DNA of 64,000 nucleotides from PCC-6802 sp943367755. GTDB lineage: Bacteria; Cyanobacteriota; Cyanobacteriia; Pseudanabaenales; Pseudanabaenaceae. Each line of letters opens with the position of its first letter. The stretch's first letter is position 1. Shown here one piece after another: positions 35,982 through 43,938 of this stretch. The position numbers and the translations under genes were made by a program. A model generated the notes under the pieces. It did no database searches. It had not been told where the DNA came from and saw nothing but the letters and a program-made list of their open reading frames with translations. The DNA lies in NCBI GenBank assembly GCA_943367755.1, contig CALRKB020000009.1:1-64000 (forward strand), written 5' to 3'.

Positions 35982-36080
35982 ATGATGTCGAAAGAACAAA
36001 AGAGTAATAAAGAAGCTAAAAAGCCCAAAAAAGATCCTCAAGAAAAGAAAGAGAAAAAAGACCCCAAGCGATATAACTAA
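35982..36080 (+). CDS. Lysine-rich small protein, 31-32 residues
   Basis: Two in-frame ATGs (35982 and 35985) begin a peptide MSKEQKSNKEAKKPKKDPQE that continues with more Lys/Glu and ends KRYN. A good Shine-Dalgarno (GGGAG at 35973-35977) sits upstream. Small proteins starting MSKEQKSNKEAKK are, to my memory, widespread in bacteria and of unknown function. It is disordered and strongly charged. It lies 28 bases before endonuclease V and could share its transcript. Confidence 0.65.
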   Translation: MMSKEQKSNKEAKKPKKDPQEKKEKKDPKRYN

Positions 36081-36108
36081 TCGCCATCTATAACTGATCG
36101 TTCCAAAC

Positions 36109-36774
36109 ATGGAGATTAATCAACAACATGCTTGGCCTCTAACACTCAATGAAGCTAAAGCTATTCAAGAAAATCTCCGGTCTAAGGTGATTACTCAAGA
36201 TCGTTTGCCAGAACCTGTGCAATACGTTGCTGGCGTCGATATGGGCTTTGAAGCAGAAGGGACGATTAGCCGCGCAGCGGTAGCAATCCTAAGCTTTCCC
36301 GACTTACAGGTACAAGAGACAGCGATCGCCTACCGCCCCACAACATTTCCCTACATCCCTGGTTATCTTTCATTTCGAGAGATTCCCGCTGTTCTTGATG
36401 CCTTAGCACAGGTAAAAATCGTACCGGATATCATTCTCTGTGATGGTCAGGGCATCGCTCACCCCCGGAGGTTTGGCATCGCTTGCCACCTGGGGGTAAT
36501 TTTAGATATGCCCACAATTGGTGTAGCCAAATCTTTGCTGCTGGGCAAGCATGAGGAATTGCCAGAGACAAAGGGAAGTTGGCAACCACTGATCGATCGC
36601 GGTGAAACCATCGGTGCAGTATTACGAACGCGCACTGGCGTTAAACCTCTGTATATTTCTAGCGGCCATTACATTAGCCTACCTACAGCAATTGATATTG
36701 TACTGCGCTGCACGCCCAAATATCGATTACCAGAAACTACGCGCCTTGCCGACAAACTAGCATCTGCAAGGTAA
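36109..36774 (+). CDS. nfi: Endonuclease V (deoxyinosine 3' endonuclease)
   Basis: A 221-residue repair nuclease that cuts DNA at the second bond 3' to deoxyinosine. Visible motifs: VAGVDMGFE (first catalytic Asp), RPTTFPYIPGYLSFREIP (conserved PYxPG wedge region), IILCDGQGIAHPRRFGIACHLG (second Asp) and TIGVAKSLLLG with the conserved Lys. The length is normal for bacterial enzymes. ATG 36109 was chosen because the family begins shortly before LTLNEAKAIQENL. Confidence 0.93.
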   Translation: MEINQQHAWPLTLNEAKAIQENLRSKVITQDRLPEPVQYVAGVDMGFEAEGTISRAAVAILSFPDLQVQETAIAYRPTTFPYIPGYLSFREIPAVLDALAQVKIVPDIILCDGQGIAHPRRFGIACHLGVILDMPTIGVAKSLLLGKHEELPETKGSWQPLIDRGETIGAVLRTRTGVKPLYISSGHYISLPTAIDIVLRCTPKYRLPETTRLADKLASAR

Positions 36775-36858
36775 TGAGATGATTTAATTTATAAGCAACT
36801 AAAATAGGATCTAGATCCCCGCAATCTTTATCGGTAAAACACTTGTGCATAAAGGTTT

Positions 36859-37374
36859 ATGATTGACTCTCCGCAAAATTCTGCTAAATTTCTCACAGTG
36901 GAAGAAGCGCATACAGTAGACAGTGCTATGTTGTCTACGATGGAGAAGTTTATGACTCGCATCACAATTTCCTCGATGCGGGTATTGGCGCATATTGCCA
37001 AATCCTACAATGTGCATGCAGAAGAGCTGCAAACCGACCAGATCGTCGCCTGGATCGAAAACGATGCGAGGATTCGTCGCGAGCAAGGAGATACAGCAGC
37101 ATTCCTACAGTGGTCTAGCGGCGGCAATAATACTGATGCGGAGTTAGAATTTGAAGACACTATCGACGATCAAGTGACGGGCGCTCAGCTCTCTAGTAAT
37201 GAGAAATTTCTAACCAGAATGACCATCTCCGCCATGCAAGTCCTAAGTGCGATCGCCAAAGACTACGATACCCATGTTGAGGAGCTGACTGTGCCTCAAA
37301 CGATCGCATGGATTGAGAATGATGCCAAAATTAAACGCGAACAGGGTGTAGATGTGGCTTTTTTGCGTTGGTAA
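36859..37374 (+). CDS. Unknown protein with an internally duplicated domain
   Basis: A 171-residue protein built from two copies of a helical unit of about 55 residues. The first is FMTRITISSMRVLAHIAKSY ... IVAWIENDARIRREQG (about 35-88). The second is FLTRMTISAMQVLSAIAKDY ... TIAWIENDAKIKREQG (about 115-168). Each is preceded by a short acidic stretch and ends in AFLQW/AFLRW. I do not recognise the family. No membrane helix or catalytic motif. The duplication is recent enough to be obvious in protein but the codons have diverged. Confidence 0.7.
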   Translation: MIDSPQNSAKFLTVEEAHTVDSAMLSTMEKFMTRITISSMRVLAHIAKSYNVHAEELQTDQIVAWIENDARIRREQGDTAAFLQWSSGGNNTDAELEFEDTIDDQVTGAQLSSNEKFLTRMTISAMQVLSAIAKDYDTHVEELTVPQTIAWIENDAKIKREQGVDVAFLRW

Positions 37375-37513
37375 ATTCAGAGGGAAAAGGTCTTGAGGCT
37401 TTTTAGTATTCCAAAGCGATCGACCTGAATCAATCCGCTCATACAGTTAAGATAGCTATTCTCTCGTAGAAGACCAAAGTCCCAAGGACAACCTGGCAGT
37501 AATGCGTATACTG

Positions 37514-37684
37514 CTACATATATCGATAAATTAAGAACAGCGCCACAACACTTAAGATCGAGAAACCGATGGCGGAGACGATCGCCACTTTTGTATCTGC
37601 TTTGTACAGACTATTTGGCAGTGATGCTGCCAGCACCATAAACCCAATTATTGCCATTGCAACGATAAATGTCGTTCGATCCAT
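37514..37684 (-). CDS. Small two-helix membrane protein, 56 residues
   Basis: On the minus strand, ATG at 37684-37682 is preceded by a perfect AGGAGG eight bases upstream. The protein starts MDRTTFIVAMAIIGFMVLAA and has a second hydrophobic segment VAIVSAIGFSILSVVALFLI ending IYRYM. Two membrane helices joined by SLPNSLYKADTK. The opposite-strand frame over this DNA (37569-37802) gives a protein with no sensible features. The family is not recognised. The strong ribosome-binding site and clean hydrophobic pattern make it a real gene. Confidence 0.75.
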   Translation of the reverse strand: MDRTTFIVAMAIIGFMVLAASLPNSLYKADTKVAIVSAIGFSILSVVALFLIYRYM

Positions 37685-37835
37685 GTCCGCAACCTCCTAC
37701 ATCGAAAAAGACTCCACCATGCTAATTTCACCATATCGTGAATCACCCTTATGGATCAAACTTATAGGTGAGGCGATCGACCAGAATATAGTCATATGCT
37801 AGTGGTAGTAAAATTTTGATGCATGAATTAACCCT

Positions 37836-38321
37836 ATGCAAGTCATCGATCCTCCAGAAGTTGCTTCAGTCCAGATCAAAAAGCCAGTTTTGCAGCAGGA
37901 TTCTGAAGGTACAGATGTTATAGAGCTACAGAGACTTTTAAGACACTGGGATGCTTATTCAAGCACAATAGATGGTGTATTTGATGCGCAGGTGCATCAA
38001 GCAGTTTGTGCCTGGCAACATCGAGTTTTTTTGCCAGAAAATGGGATCGTTGACTGTCTAACCTGGCATACGCTTTATACGGGAGGACCCGTTAATATGC
38101 CTGTACTGCGTTTAGGTAGCAATGGCAAAGCCGTAATTATACTGCAAGCGCTTTTACAGAAAGTAGGTCTTTACTGGCATCAGACCAAGAGTGGATCGTA
38201 TAGCGAGTTTGATGCGTTAACAGAAGTTGTGATCAAAGACTTCCAGAGCCGTTGTGGTTTAGTTAGCGATGGAGTTGTTGGCTTCTATACCTGGCGGGCC
38301 CTAAGTAAATTGCCGCATTGA
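37836..38321 (+). CDS. Peptidoglycan-binding-like protein (two PG_binding_1 domains)
   Basis: A 161-residue protein with two copies of the PG_binding_1 three-helix fold. The first is DVIELQRLLRHWDAYSSTIDGVFDAQVHQAVCAWQ, the second AVIILQALLQKVGLY...FDALTEVVIKDFQSRCGLVSDGVVGFYTWRAL. No catalytic domain. No signal peptide is visible at the N-terminus (MQVIDPPEVASVQ), so export would need another route or the domain works inside the cell. Ends about 20 bases before the stop of the convergent protease gene. Confidence 0.8.
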   Translation: MQVIDPPEVASVQIKKPVLQQDSEGTDVIELQRLLRHWDAYSSTIDGVFDAQVHQAVCAWQHRVFLPENGIVDCLTWHTLYTGGPVNMPVLRLGSNGKAVIILQALLQKVGLYWHQTKSGSYSEFDALTEVVIKDFQSRCGLVSDGVVGFYTWRALSKLPH

Positions 38322-38342
38322 ATATGATTGAATATGCGTATG

Positions 38343-39773
38343 CTAGCGCACTCTCTCCACAATCAAACTATAATTACCCCGACCACGGCGATCGTAGGCA
38401 TTGGCAATTACGTTGTAGGTTCCCGTTTGAGGGAGTTGTAATGTCAAAGCCGCATTTTTGCGATCCGGTAGCCCATTGTTTTCATCTAAGAGTTTGCGAT
38501 CGGGCGAAAAAACTGCCACATAAGGATGAAAATCTCCACTACTCAGGATCACTTTAATTACTTGTCCTGCTTCGCCACTAAAACTGAAGGTTTCAAACAA
38601 ACTACCATCCTTGGCCAGTACTCTGCTACCTGTACCTAACCTACCTTTACGTTGCAGAATAACTCCCGTTTGATGCCTCAAGGTGGTTAAAGCTGGGTGG
38701 TTCGCCTCGCTTACCCTAGCCGTTAAGCTATATTTCCCAGATTCGCCGACCTCGTAGGAGTTGGCATAGAGCGTATAGTTCCCATTGGCAAGCAATGTCG
38801 CTTTAATCCGAGCATCTTTCTTGCCAGCACTATCATCATCTTCGGCAATTTTTTCCCCTGTTGGATCGAAAAGCACTAGGTACGGATCGATATCGGTGCT
38901 GCGCATATCAATTACCAATTTTTGACCAGCGCGTCCCTGAAATTGGTAGATCTTAAATAAACTGCCATCGGAAAGTACTTCGTCGCCCGGTGCAAGGGAC
39001 TGCTCGATCGCCACACCATTGAGCCGCAGTGTTGTCGCAATTAGAGTGCTAGCTGAGTTCTTCAAGCGTCCTTCCTGCGCCGCTGCCACAAATTCTTTCA
39101 CCGTATCAGCGGAAATCGCAAAGCCCAGACCAATATTGCCCTCTCGACTCGGTGAAGTATAAATGGAGGTATTGACGCCGATCAGTTCACCTTTGCTATT
39201 GAGCAAAGGGCCGCCCGAGTTGCCCGGATTTAGTGCCGCATCGGTTTGCACTAATTTGCGATCGCCATCGATTCGGCTAATAATGCCTGTGGTGAGCGTG
39301 CCCGCAAATCGTCCAAACGGGTTGCCGATCGCAAAAGCCCGCTGCCCTACCTGAATTTGACTTGAAGAGCCAATACTAATGCTAGGCAAGTTGCCGCTGA
39401 CGTTTTGCAAGCGAATCAATGCCAAATCTGGATTGCGGGTGCTGGCAATTACCTGTCCGCGCACTTTGCGCTTGTCAGATAACGTAACTGTGACATTTTT
39501 GCTGTTTCTAACCACATGGGCGCTAGTCAATACCAGACCACTGGAATCGATAATAGTGCCGCTGCCTGCGCCTCGCTCAGCTTGAATTGATACTACTGCG
39601 GGAGCAGCAACTTGATAAACACGAATGTTAGTTTGCTCGTCTGAGTTTTGCGCTATTTTGAGACCAGGATTTGGGTTATCGATCGCGATCGCGGGCAAAG
39701 TGAAGTTACTTGCACCTATGCCGCCAATCAGAAACAAGCTAGAAGTCACTAGAGTAACAAAACCTTTGCTCAA
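38343..39773 (-). CDS. HtrA/Deg-type serine protease with two PPC domains
   Basis: A 476-residue exported trypsin-like protease. After a signal peptide (about 1-30), the catalytic triad is H86 (LTSAHVV), D116 (NPDLALIRL) and S186 (GNSGGPL). HtrA/HhoA proteins normally carry PDZ domains after the protease. Here residues about 265-365 and 370-476 are instead two pre-peptidase-C-like beta domains, each with the pattern DGSLF...F.G.AGQ, DPYLVLFDPTG and GNYTLYANSY. This suggests a secreted or cell-surface protease. It stands alone on the minus strand. Confidence 0.9.
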   Translation of the reverse strand: MSKGFVTLVTSSLFLIGGIGASNFTLPAIAIDNPNPGLKIAQNSDEQTNIRVYQVAAPAVVSIQAERGAGSGTIIDSSGLVLTSAHVVRNSKNVTVTLSDKRKVRGQVIASTRNPDLALIRLQNVSGNLPSISIGSSSQIQVGQRAFAIGNPFGRFAGTLTTGIISRIDGDRKLVQTDAALNPGNSGGPLLNSKGELIGVNTSIYTSPSREGNIGLGFAISADTVKEFVAAAQEGRLKNSASTLIATTLRLNGVAIEQSLAPGDEVLSDGSLFKIYQFQGRAGQKLVIDMRSTDIDPYLVLFDPTGEKIAEDDDSAGKKDARIKATLLANGNYTLYANSYEVGESGKYSLTARVSEANHPALTTLRHQTGVILQRKGRLGTGSRVLAKDGSLFETFSFSGEAGQVIKVILSSGDFHPYVAVFSPDRKLLDENNGLPDRKNAALTLQLPQTGTYNVIANAYDRRGRGNYSLIVERVR

Positions 39774-40079
39774 TTAAGAATCTCCCACCCAATGCCAGAC
39801 TATTACTATATCTAATATGGTACTGAAAAATGACTAGGAAATTTAGCTCTATACTCACATTCATTTATACAGGTTTTTAGATAAATGTTTAAAAGCTAAA
39901 TTAACTAAGTTTCTTAATCCATTCATGCATTTCAGTCGATCTTGATTATTTTATTGAATGAAGGGGCATAATTAATGTCAATATACTTGCGCTTCCTAAG
40001 CGAGCCAGAAGCATCATGAGATGAAATTGGCAATCCCATGCTAACTAAATGTTCAGAACACCCTACAACTTCATAATTT
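39774..40079. other. Intergenic gap between divergent genes
   Basis: About 300 A/T-rich bases between the protease gene (minus) and the binding-protein gene (plus), so it should hold two divergent promoters. No defined motif was recognised. An open minus-strand frame (39932-40216) runs through most of it into the next gene, but looks like chance. Confidence 0.4.
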
Positions 40080-41315
40080 ATGAAATTCAAATTACCTAAA
40101 AGTTTTTGGCAGACTGCCGCAATCGGAATGCTGGTTGGATCTCTTAGCACTGCCTGTGGTAATCCAGAGACATCAACGGCACCATCTAACACAGAAACAA
40201 CCCAAACTGATTTCAAGGTGGGGATGATTTTAGTTGGGCCGCAGAATGATGCAGGCTGGAATCAGGCTCACTACGATGCGACAAAATACGTGATGGCAAA
40301 GCTGCCCAATGTCAAATTTATCTACGAAGATAAGGTTAACCCCGCCGATCGACCTAATGTTAAGGGATCTCAGATCGCAGACGAGCTGATTAGTAAGGGT
40401 GCCAAGCTAATTATTTTCAATTCTGATGACTACAAGGAAGATGCCTTAGCAACTGCCCAAAAGCACCCTGATGTTGCCGTCATCCATGCCAGCGGTGACT
40501 ATGCCTGGCAGGAAGGTAAGAATTATAAAAATCAGAAAAATCTGAGCAATGTCATGTCGCAAATTGAATATGGCAAGATGATCTCTGGTTGTTCGGCTGC
40601 TCTCAATAGCGAAACAGGCAAAATTGGCTATGTTGGCCCATTAATTAATGGTGAAACCAGGCGTTTGGCTACCTCTGCCTACTTGGGTGCCAGGTATTGC
40701 TGGGAAAATTTTCGCAATAGAAAACCAGAAGATTTGACCTTCAAGGTAACCTGGATCGGCTTCTGGTTCAATATCCCCGGCACAACTCTCGATCCTAACA
40801 AGGTTGCAAGTGACTTGTTTAACAGCGGCTTTGATGTAGTTTTATCAGGTATTGATACTCAGGAAGTAGCTTTACAAGCGAAAAAGGCAGCATCTACAGG
40901 CAAGAAGGTGAAATTCCTGCACTACGACCTTAAATCTGGTTGCACCCTCGCACCGGAAATCTGCATTGGTGTACCCTATTACAACTGGGGTCCCTCTTAC
41001 CTCAGTCAAATTCAAAACTCTATAGATGGTAAGTTTACAGGTGAGTTTGTCTGGGCACTGCCTGACTGGAAAAACCTGAATAATCCTGATACATCTGCCG
41101 TGGGTTTTGCCAAAGGTGATGCACTCGGCGTGAAGAACAATCAACTCCTCGATCGGTTTATTGCTGGTCTTGGCGATCGCAGTATTCAACCATTCAAGGG
41201 CCCTTTACAATTCCAAGATGGGACTGTTTTTCTAAAGGAAGGTGAGGTGGCTACACCACAGCAAATTTGGTACTTACCCCAACTCTTAAAAGGGATGGAA
41301 GGAAAAAGCAAGTAG
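40080..41315 (+). CDS. BMP-family (PnrA/Med-like) substrate-binding lipoprotein
   Basis: A 411-residue lipoprotein; the lipobox is STAC with C26. The mature part follows the BMP family pattern (basic membrane protein, nucleoside- or purine-binding): FKVGMILVGPQNDAGWNQAHYDA at the start, IADELISKGAKLIIFNSDDY in the first lobe and GFDVVLSGIDTQEVALQAKK in the second. These proteins feed nucleoside-type ABC transporters. No permease or ATPase gene is next to it. ATG 40080 has no clear Shine-Dalgarno. Confidence 0.85.
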   Translation: MKFKLPKSFWQTAAIGMLVGSLSTACGNPETSTAPSNTETTQTDFKVGMILVGPQNDAGWNQAHYDATKYVMAKLPNVKFIYEDKVNPADRPNVKGSQIADELISKGAKLIIFNSDDYKEDALATAQKHPDVAVIHASGDYAWQEGKNYKNQKNLSNVMSQIEYGKMISGCSAALNSETGKIGYVGPLINGETRRLATSAYLGARYCWENFRNRKPEDLTFKVTWIGFWFNIPGTTLDPNKVASDLFNSGFDVVLSGIDTQEVALQAKKAASTGKKVKFLHYDLKSGCTLAPEICIGVPYYNWGPSYLSQIQNSIDGKFTGEFVWALPDWKNLNNPDTSAVGFAKGDALGVKNNQLLDRFIAGLGDRSIQPFKGPLQFQDGTVFLKEGEVATPQQIWYLPQLLKGMEGKSK

Positions 41316-41392
41316 CATTTATCTACTCAGGGGTTAACATATATGGGCGGATCTATGGGTCTGCCTTGTCTGTTAGGTGTGGAGTAGGGTGC

Positions 41393-42553
41393 ATGTTAAA
41401 GCAAAATCATCGAGCCTGGGTAGAAATCGATCTATCAGCCATTAAACATAACGTGCAAGAGCTAAAGCGTTTGCTATCGCCGCACACAGAGCTAATGGCG
41501 ATCGTCAAAGCAGATGCCTACGGTCATGGGGCTGTCGGTGTGAGCCAGACAGCCCTGCAAGCAGGTGCGAGTTGGTTGGGAGTAGCAACTATTCCCGAAG
41601 GCATTCAACTACGCAAAGCTGGCATTACGGCACCGATCGCGATCTTAGGAGCCACAAATAGTCCTGACGAAATTAGAGCGATCGCCGAGCATCGCCTCCA
41701 GGCAACCCTTTGCACGCCCAAACAAGCTCTGGTGTTTCACGAGGTACTACAGAACTTTGACACTCAAGTATCGGTGCATCTTAAGATCGATACGGGCATG
41801 TCGCGCTTAGGTACGGACTGGAGATCGGCAACGGAGTTTGTGCAACTGGTGACTAGCTTGCCGCAATTAGAGATCGAGAGCGTTTATTCTCACCTGGCTA
41901 CTGCTGATGAATTAGATTGCACGATCTTAAGAGAGCAACAACAGCGCTTTGCCAAGGTAGTTGAGGCTTTACGGTCAGCAGGTATTTATCCCCGCCGTCT
42001 GCACCTGGCTAACACGGCAGGTATGCTCGCCGATCCGGATTTGCACTATGATATCGTCCGTCCCGGCCTGGGCATATATGGGCTATACCCCGCTCTGCAC
42101 CTCCAGGGTGAAGTAGATTTGCGTCCGGCTATGCAGGTAAAAGCCAGAATTAGTCAGATTAAGGAAGTAACCGCCGGTACTGGCATCAGCTATGGCTATT
42201 CATTTATTGCTCCTACTGACATGAAAATTGCCACTGTGGCGATCGGGTATGCGGATGGCGTACCGCGTGGGTTATCTAACCGCATTAGTGCGATCGTGCA
42301 CGAGCAAGTCGTGGCGCAGGTGGGTACGATTACAATGGATCAGTGCTTAATTGATGTCACGCACGTACCCGCAGTCTCGGTTGGCGATGCCGTCACCATT
42401 TTGGGGAAGGCAGAGCGGACGACAGCCGATGACTGGGCAGATATACTGGGCACAATCTCATGGGAAATCCTCTGCGGATTCAAACATCGCTTGCCCAGAC
42501 TTTACGTCACACAACCTGCCGATACCAATAGCTATGTTGCCCAATCGCGGTAG
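41393..42553 (+). CDS. alr: Alanine racemase
   Basis: A 386-residue PLP enzyme that makes D-alanine for peptidoglycan. The PLP lysine is K39 in AIVKADAYGHGAVG. Other conserved parts are HLKIDTGMSRLG, YSHLATADE, VRPGLGIYGLYP, the second catalytic Tyr in TGISYGYSF, and TMDQCLIDVT in the C-terminal domain. The frame is open to 41267 upstream, overlapping the BMP gene, but ATG 41393 begins exactly where the family begins (NHRAWVEIDLSAIKHN). Confidence 0.95.
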   Translation: MLKQNHRAWVEIDLSAIKHNVQELKRLLSPHTELMAIVKADAYGHGAVGVSQTALQAGASWLGVATIPEGIQLRKAGITAPIAILGATNSPDEIRAIAEHRLQATLCTPKQALVFHEVLQNFDTQVSVHLKIDTGMSRLGTDWRSATEFVQLVTSLPQLEIESVYSHLATADELDCTILREQQQRFAKVVEALRSAGIYPRRLHLANTAGMLADPDLHYDIVRPGLGIYGLYPALHLQGEVDLRPAMQVKARISQIKEVTAGTGISYGYSFIAPTDMKIATVAIGYADGVPRGLSNRISAIVHEQVVAQVGTITMDQCLIDVTHVPAVSVGDAVTILGKAERTTADDWADILGTISWEILCGFKHRLPRLYVTQPADTNSYVAQSR

Positions 42554-42734
42554 ATATGGCAGGGGATTTGCCAGATGTCTATTTGTTGGGGTACAATGCG
42601 CGTGTCATACCCCTATCTCAGACGGCTATAAATTTCGTTATGTGGAAGTAGTTGATATTGGGCACCTGTTTTTTACGCCATGCTCTATACTGCTACTGCC
42701 AGATGAAATTGCCGCAACGTAAATTGAAGCGTGA

Positions 42735-42916
42735 AAAGATTTGTCAGAAAGAGTCCACAAGTGTCCTGAGTGTGGTTAAGAAACAAATCGAGTCTATTAG
42801 CTGCACAAGTGATAAGGCAACGTGGATATAAGGTGTTGTGCCGCAACACTGCTGTGCTTGGTGAAGGTCACAGCCAGGGAGCTTCTTTAGCTTTTAGCTA
42901 TCGGGAGTATTTGTGA
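42735..42916 (+). pseudogene. Relic of a TnpB (IS200/IS605-type) C-terminus
   Basis: Two frames carry pieces of a TnpB end. Bases 42735-42779 read KDLSERVHKCPECG, the zinc-ribbon start, then stop. Bases 42776-42916, in another frame, read LLAAQVIRQRGYKVLCRNTA and then VLGEGHSQGA before TGA, like the AAAxVxRxRG...GH...EG tail of these proteins. Only the last 60 codons remain, with a frameshift between them, so the element is dead. The rest of the 42554-42993 gap shows nothing else recognisable. Confidence 0.55.
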
Positions 42917-42993
42917 GGTTGAGTTGGAGATCGGCTTACCGTAAGGCCCCAAGCAATGAAAATGTATTTTTTTAGCGGACAAAAAAAGAGAAT

Positions 42994-43926
42994 ATGAGGC
43001 GAACATTTCTAAAAACAATAGTAATTCTCGGACTGCTGAGTCCCCTATTAGGCTGCCAAGCCCCCCCCCAAAAAAACACTTTTGTTAACAGTACGGTTAC
43101 CATAGGCGATATCGGCAAGCCTGACGAACGCATAGAGTCAGAAAAAAAATTACAACCTTTTGCTGATTATCTAGCTACCAATCTGAAAGACCTGGGAATT
43201 AACAAAGGTCAAGCCACGGTTGTTGTCGATCTTAAAGCCATGCCTCAGTTTATGTCTTCTGGTGAGATAGACATCTACATGGACAGTCCTTATCCAGCTA
43301 TGTTTGTTGCGAATAGTGCTAGCGCGCAGCCAATTCTGAGACGTTGGAAAGGAGGAATACCTGAGTACAATACAGTTTTCATCGTTCCTAAAGATAGCAA
43401 GATTAAATCCATAGCCGATCTAGCAGGAAAAGTAATTGCTTTTGAGGATGTTTTTTCATCATCCGGTTACATGTTTCCCATGGCTTATTTAATTCAAGCC
43501 AAGTTCAAGCTTGTCCCTACTCCTAGTTCGGTACATAAATGGCAACCAGGAGAAATAGGGTATCAATTCTCTGACGATGAGGCACGAACCGTAGAATGGG
43601 TGTTAAAGGGAGAGGTGAGTGCTGGTGCGCTTGATAACGGGACTTTCGCAGAACTGCCAAATGAGACGCGTGATAAACTTCGTATTATCGCAGAGACAGA
43701 AAAATTCCCTCGACACGTCGTTGTAATTCGATCGGGTATGAATCCCCAAGAACTAGAAAAAATCAAAAGTACCCTCATCAATATGGATCAGACGAAAGAG
43801 GGGAAAGACCTTCTCCAGAATTTTGGCAAGACGGCCAAATTTGATGACTTGTCTGGCAAGAATCAAGAAACGCTCAAGAGATTACAGGCAACTTACAAAC
43901 TCGTAGAAGAATACCAAAGCAAGTAG
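42994..43926 (+). CDS. PhnD-like phosphate/phosphonate-type binding lipoprotein
   Basis: A 310-residue lipoprotein (lipobox LLGC, C21) of the PhnD family of ABC binding proteins. Conserved text: VTIGDIGKPDERIESEKKLQPFADYLATNL, MPQFMSSGEIDIYMDSPYPAMFV, FIVPKDSKIKSIADLAGKVIAFED and GALDNGTFAELP. Relatives bind phosphonate, phosphite or related anions. No transporter genes accompany it; instead recQ follows after 12 bases. Such orphan copies also occur as signalling-associated sensors. Ligand not predictable. Confidence 0.85.
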   Translation: MRRTFLKTIVILGLLSPLLGCQAPPQKNTFVNSTVTIGDIGKPDERIESEKKLQPFADYLATNLKDLGINKGQATVVVDLKAMPQFMSSGEIDIYMDSPYPAMFVANSASAQPILRRWKGGIPEYNTVFIVPKDSKIKSIADLAGKVIAFEDVFSSSGYMFPMAYLIQAKFKLVPTPSSVHKWQPGEIGYQFSDDEARTVEWVLKGEVSAGALDNGTFAELPNETRDKLRIIAETEKFPRHVVVIRSGMNPQELEKIKSTLINMDQTKEGKDLLQNFGKTAKFDDLSGKNQETLKRLQATYKLVEEYQSK

Positions 43927-43938
43927 CTGGGGAGTTCG

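Noticed and set aside
37569..37802. 77-residue plus-strand ORF
   Set aside because: It is opposite a much better minus-strand gene with a perfect AGGAGG and two membrane helices.
39932..40216. Minus-strand 94-residue ORF
   Set aside because: It runs into the signal-peptide region of the BMP lipoprotein gene; no motif and no ribosome-binding site.
42554..42993. Cobalamin or other riboswitch before the PhnD-like gene
   Set aside because: The G/C-rich strings are better explained as remnants of a TnpB reading frame; no conserved riboswitch core was seen.
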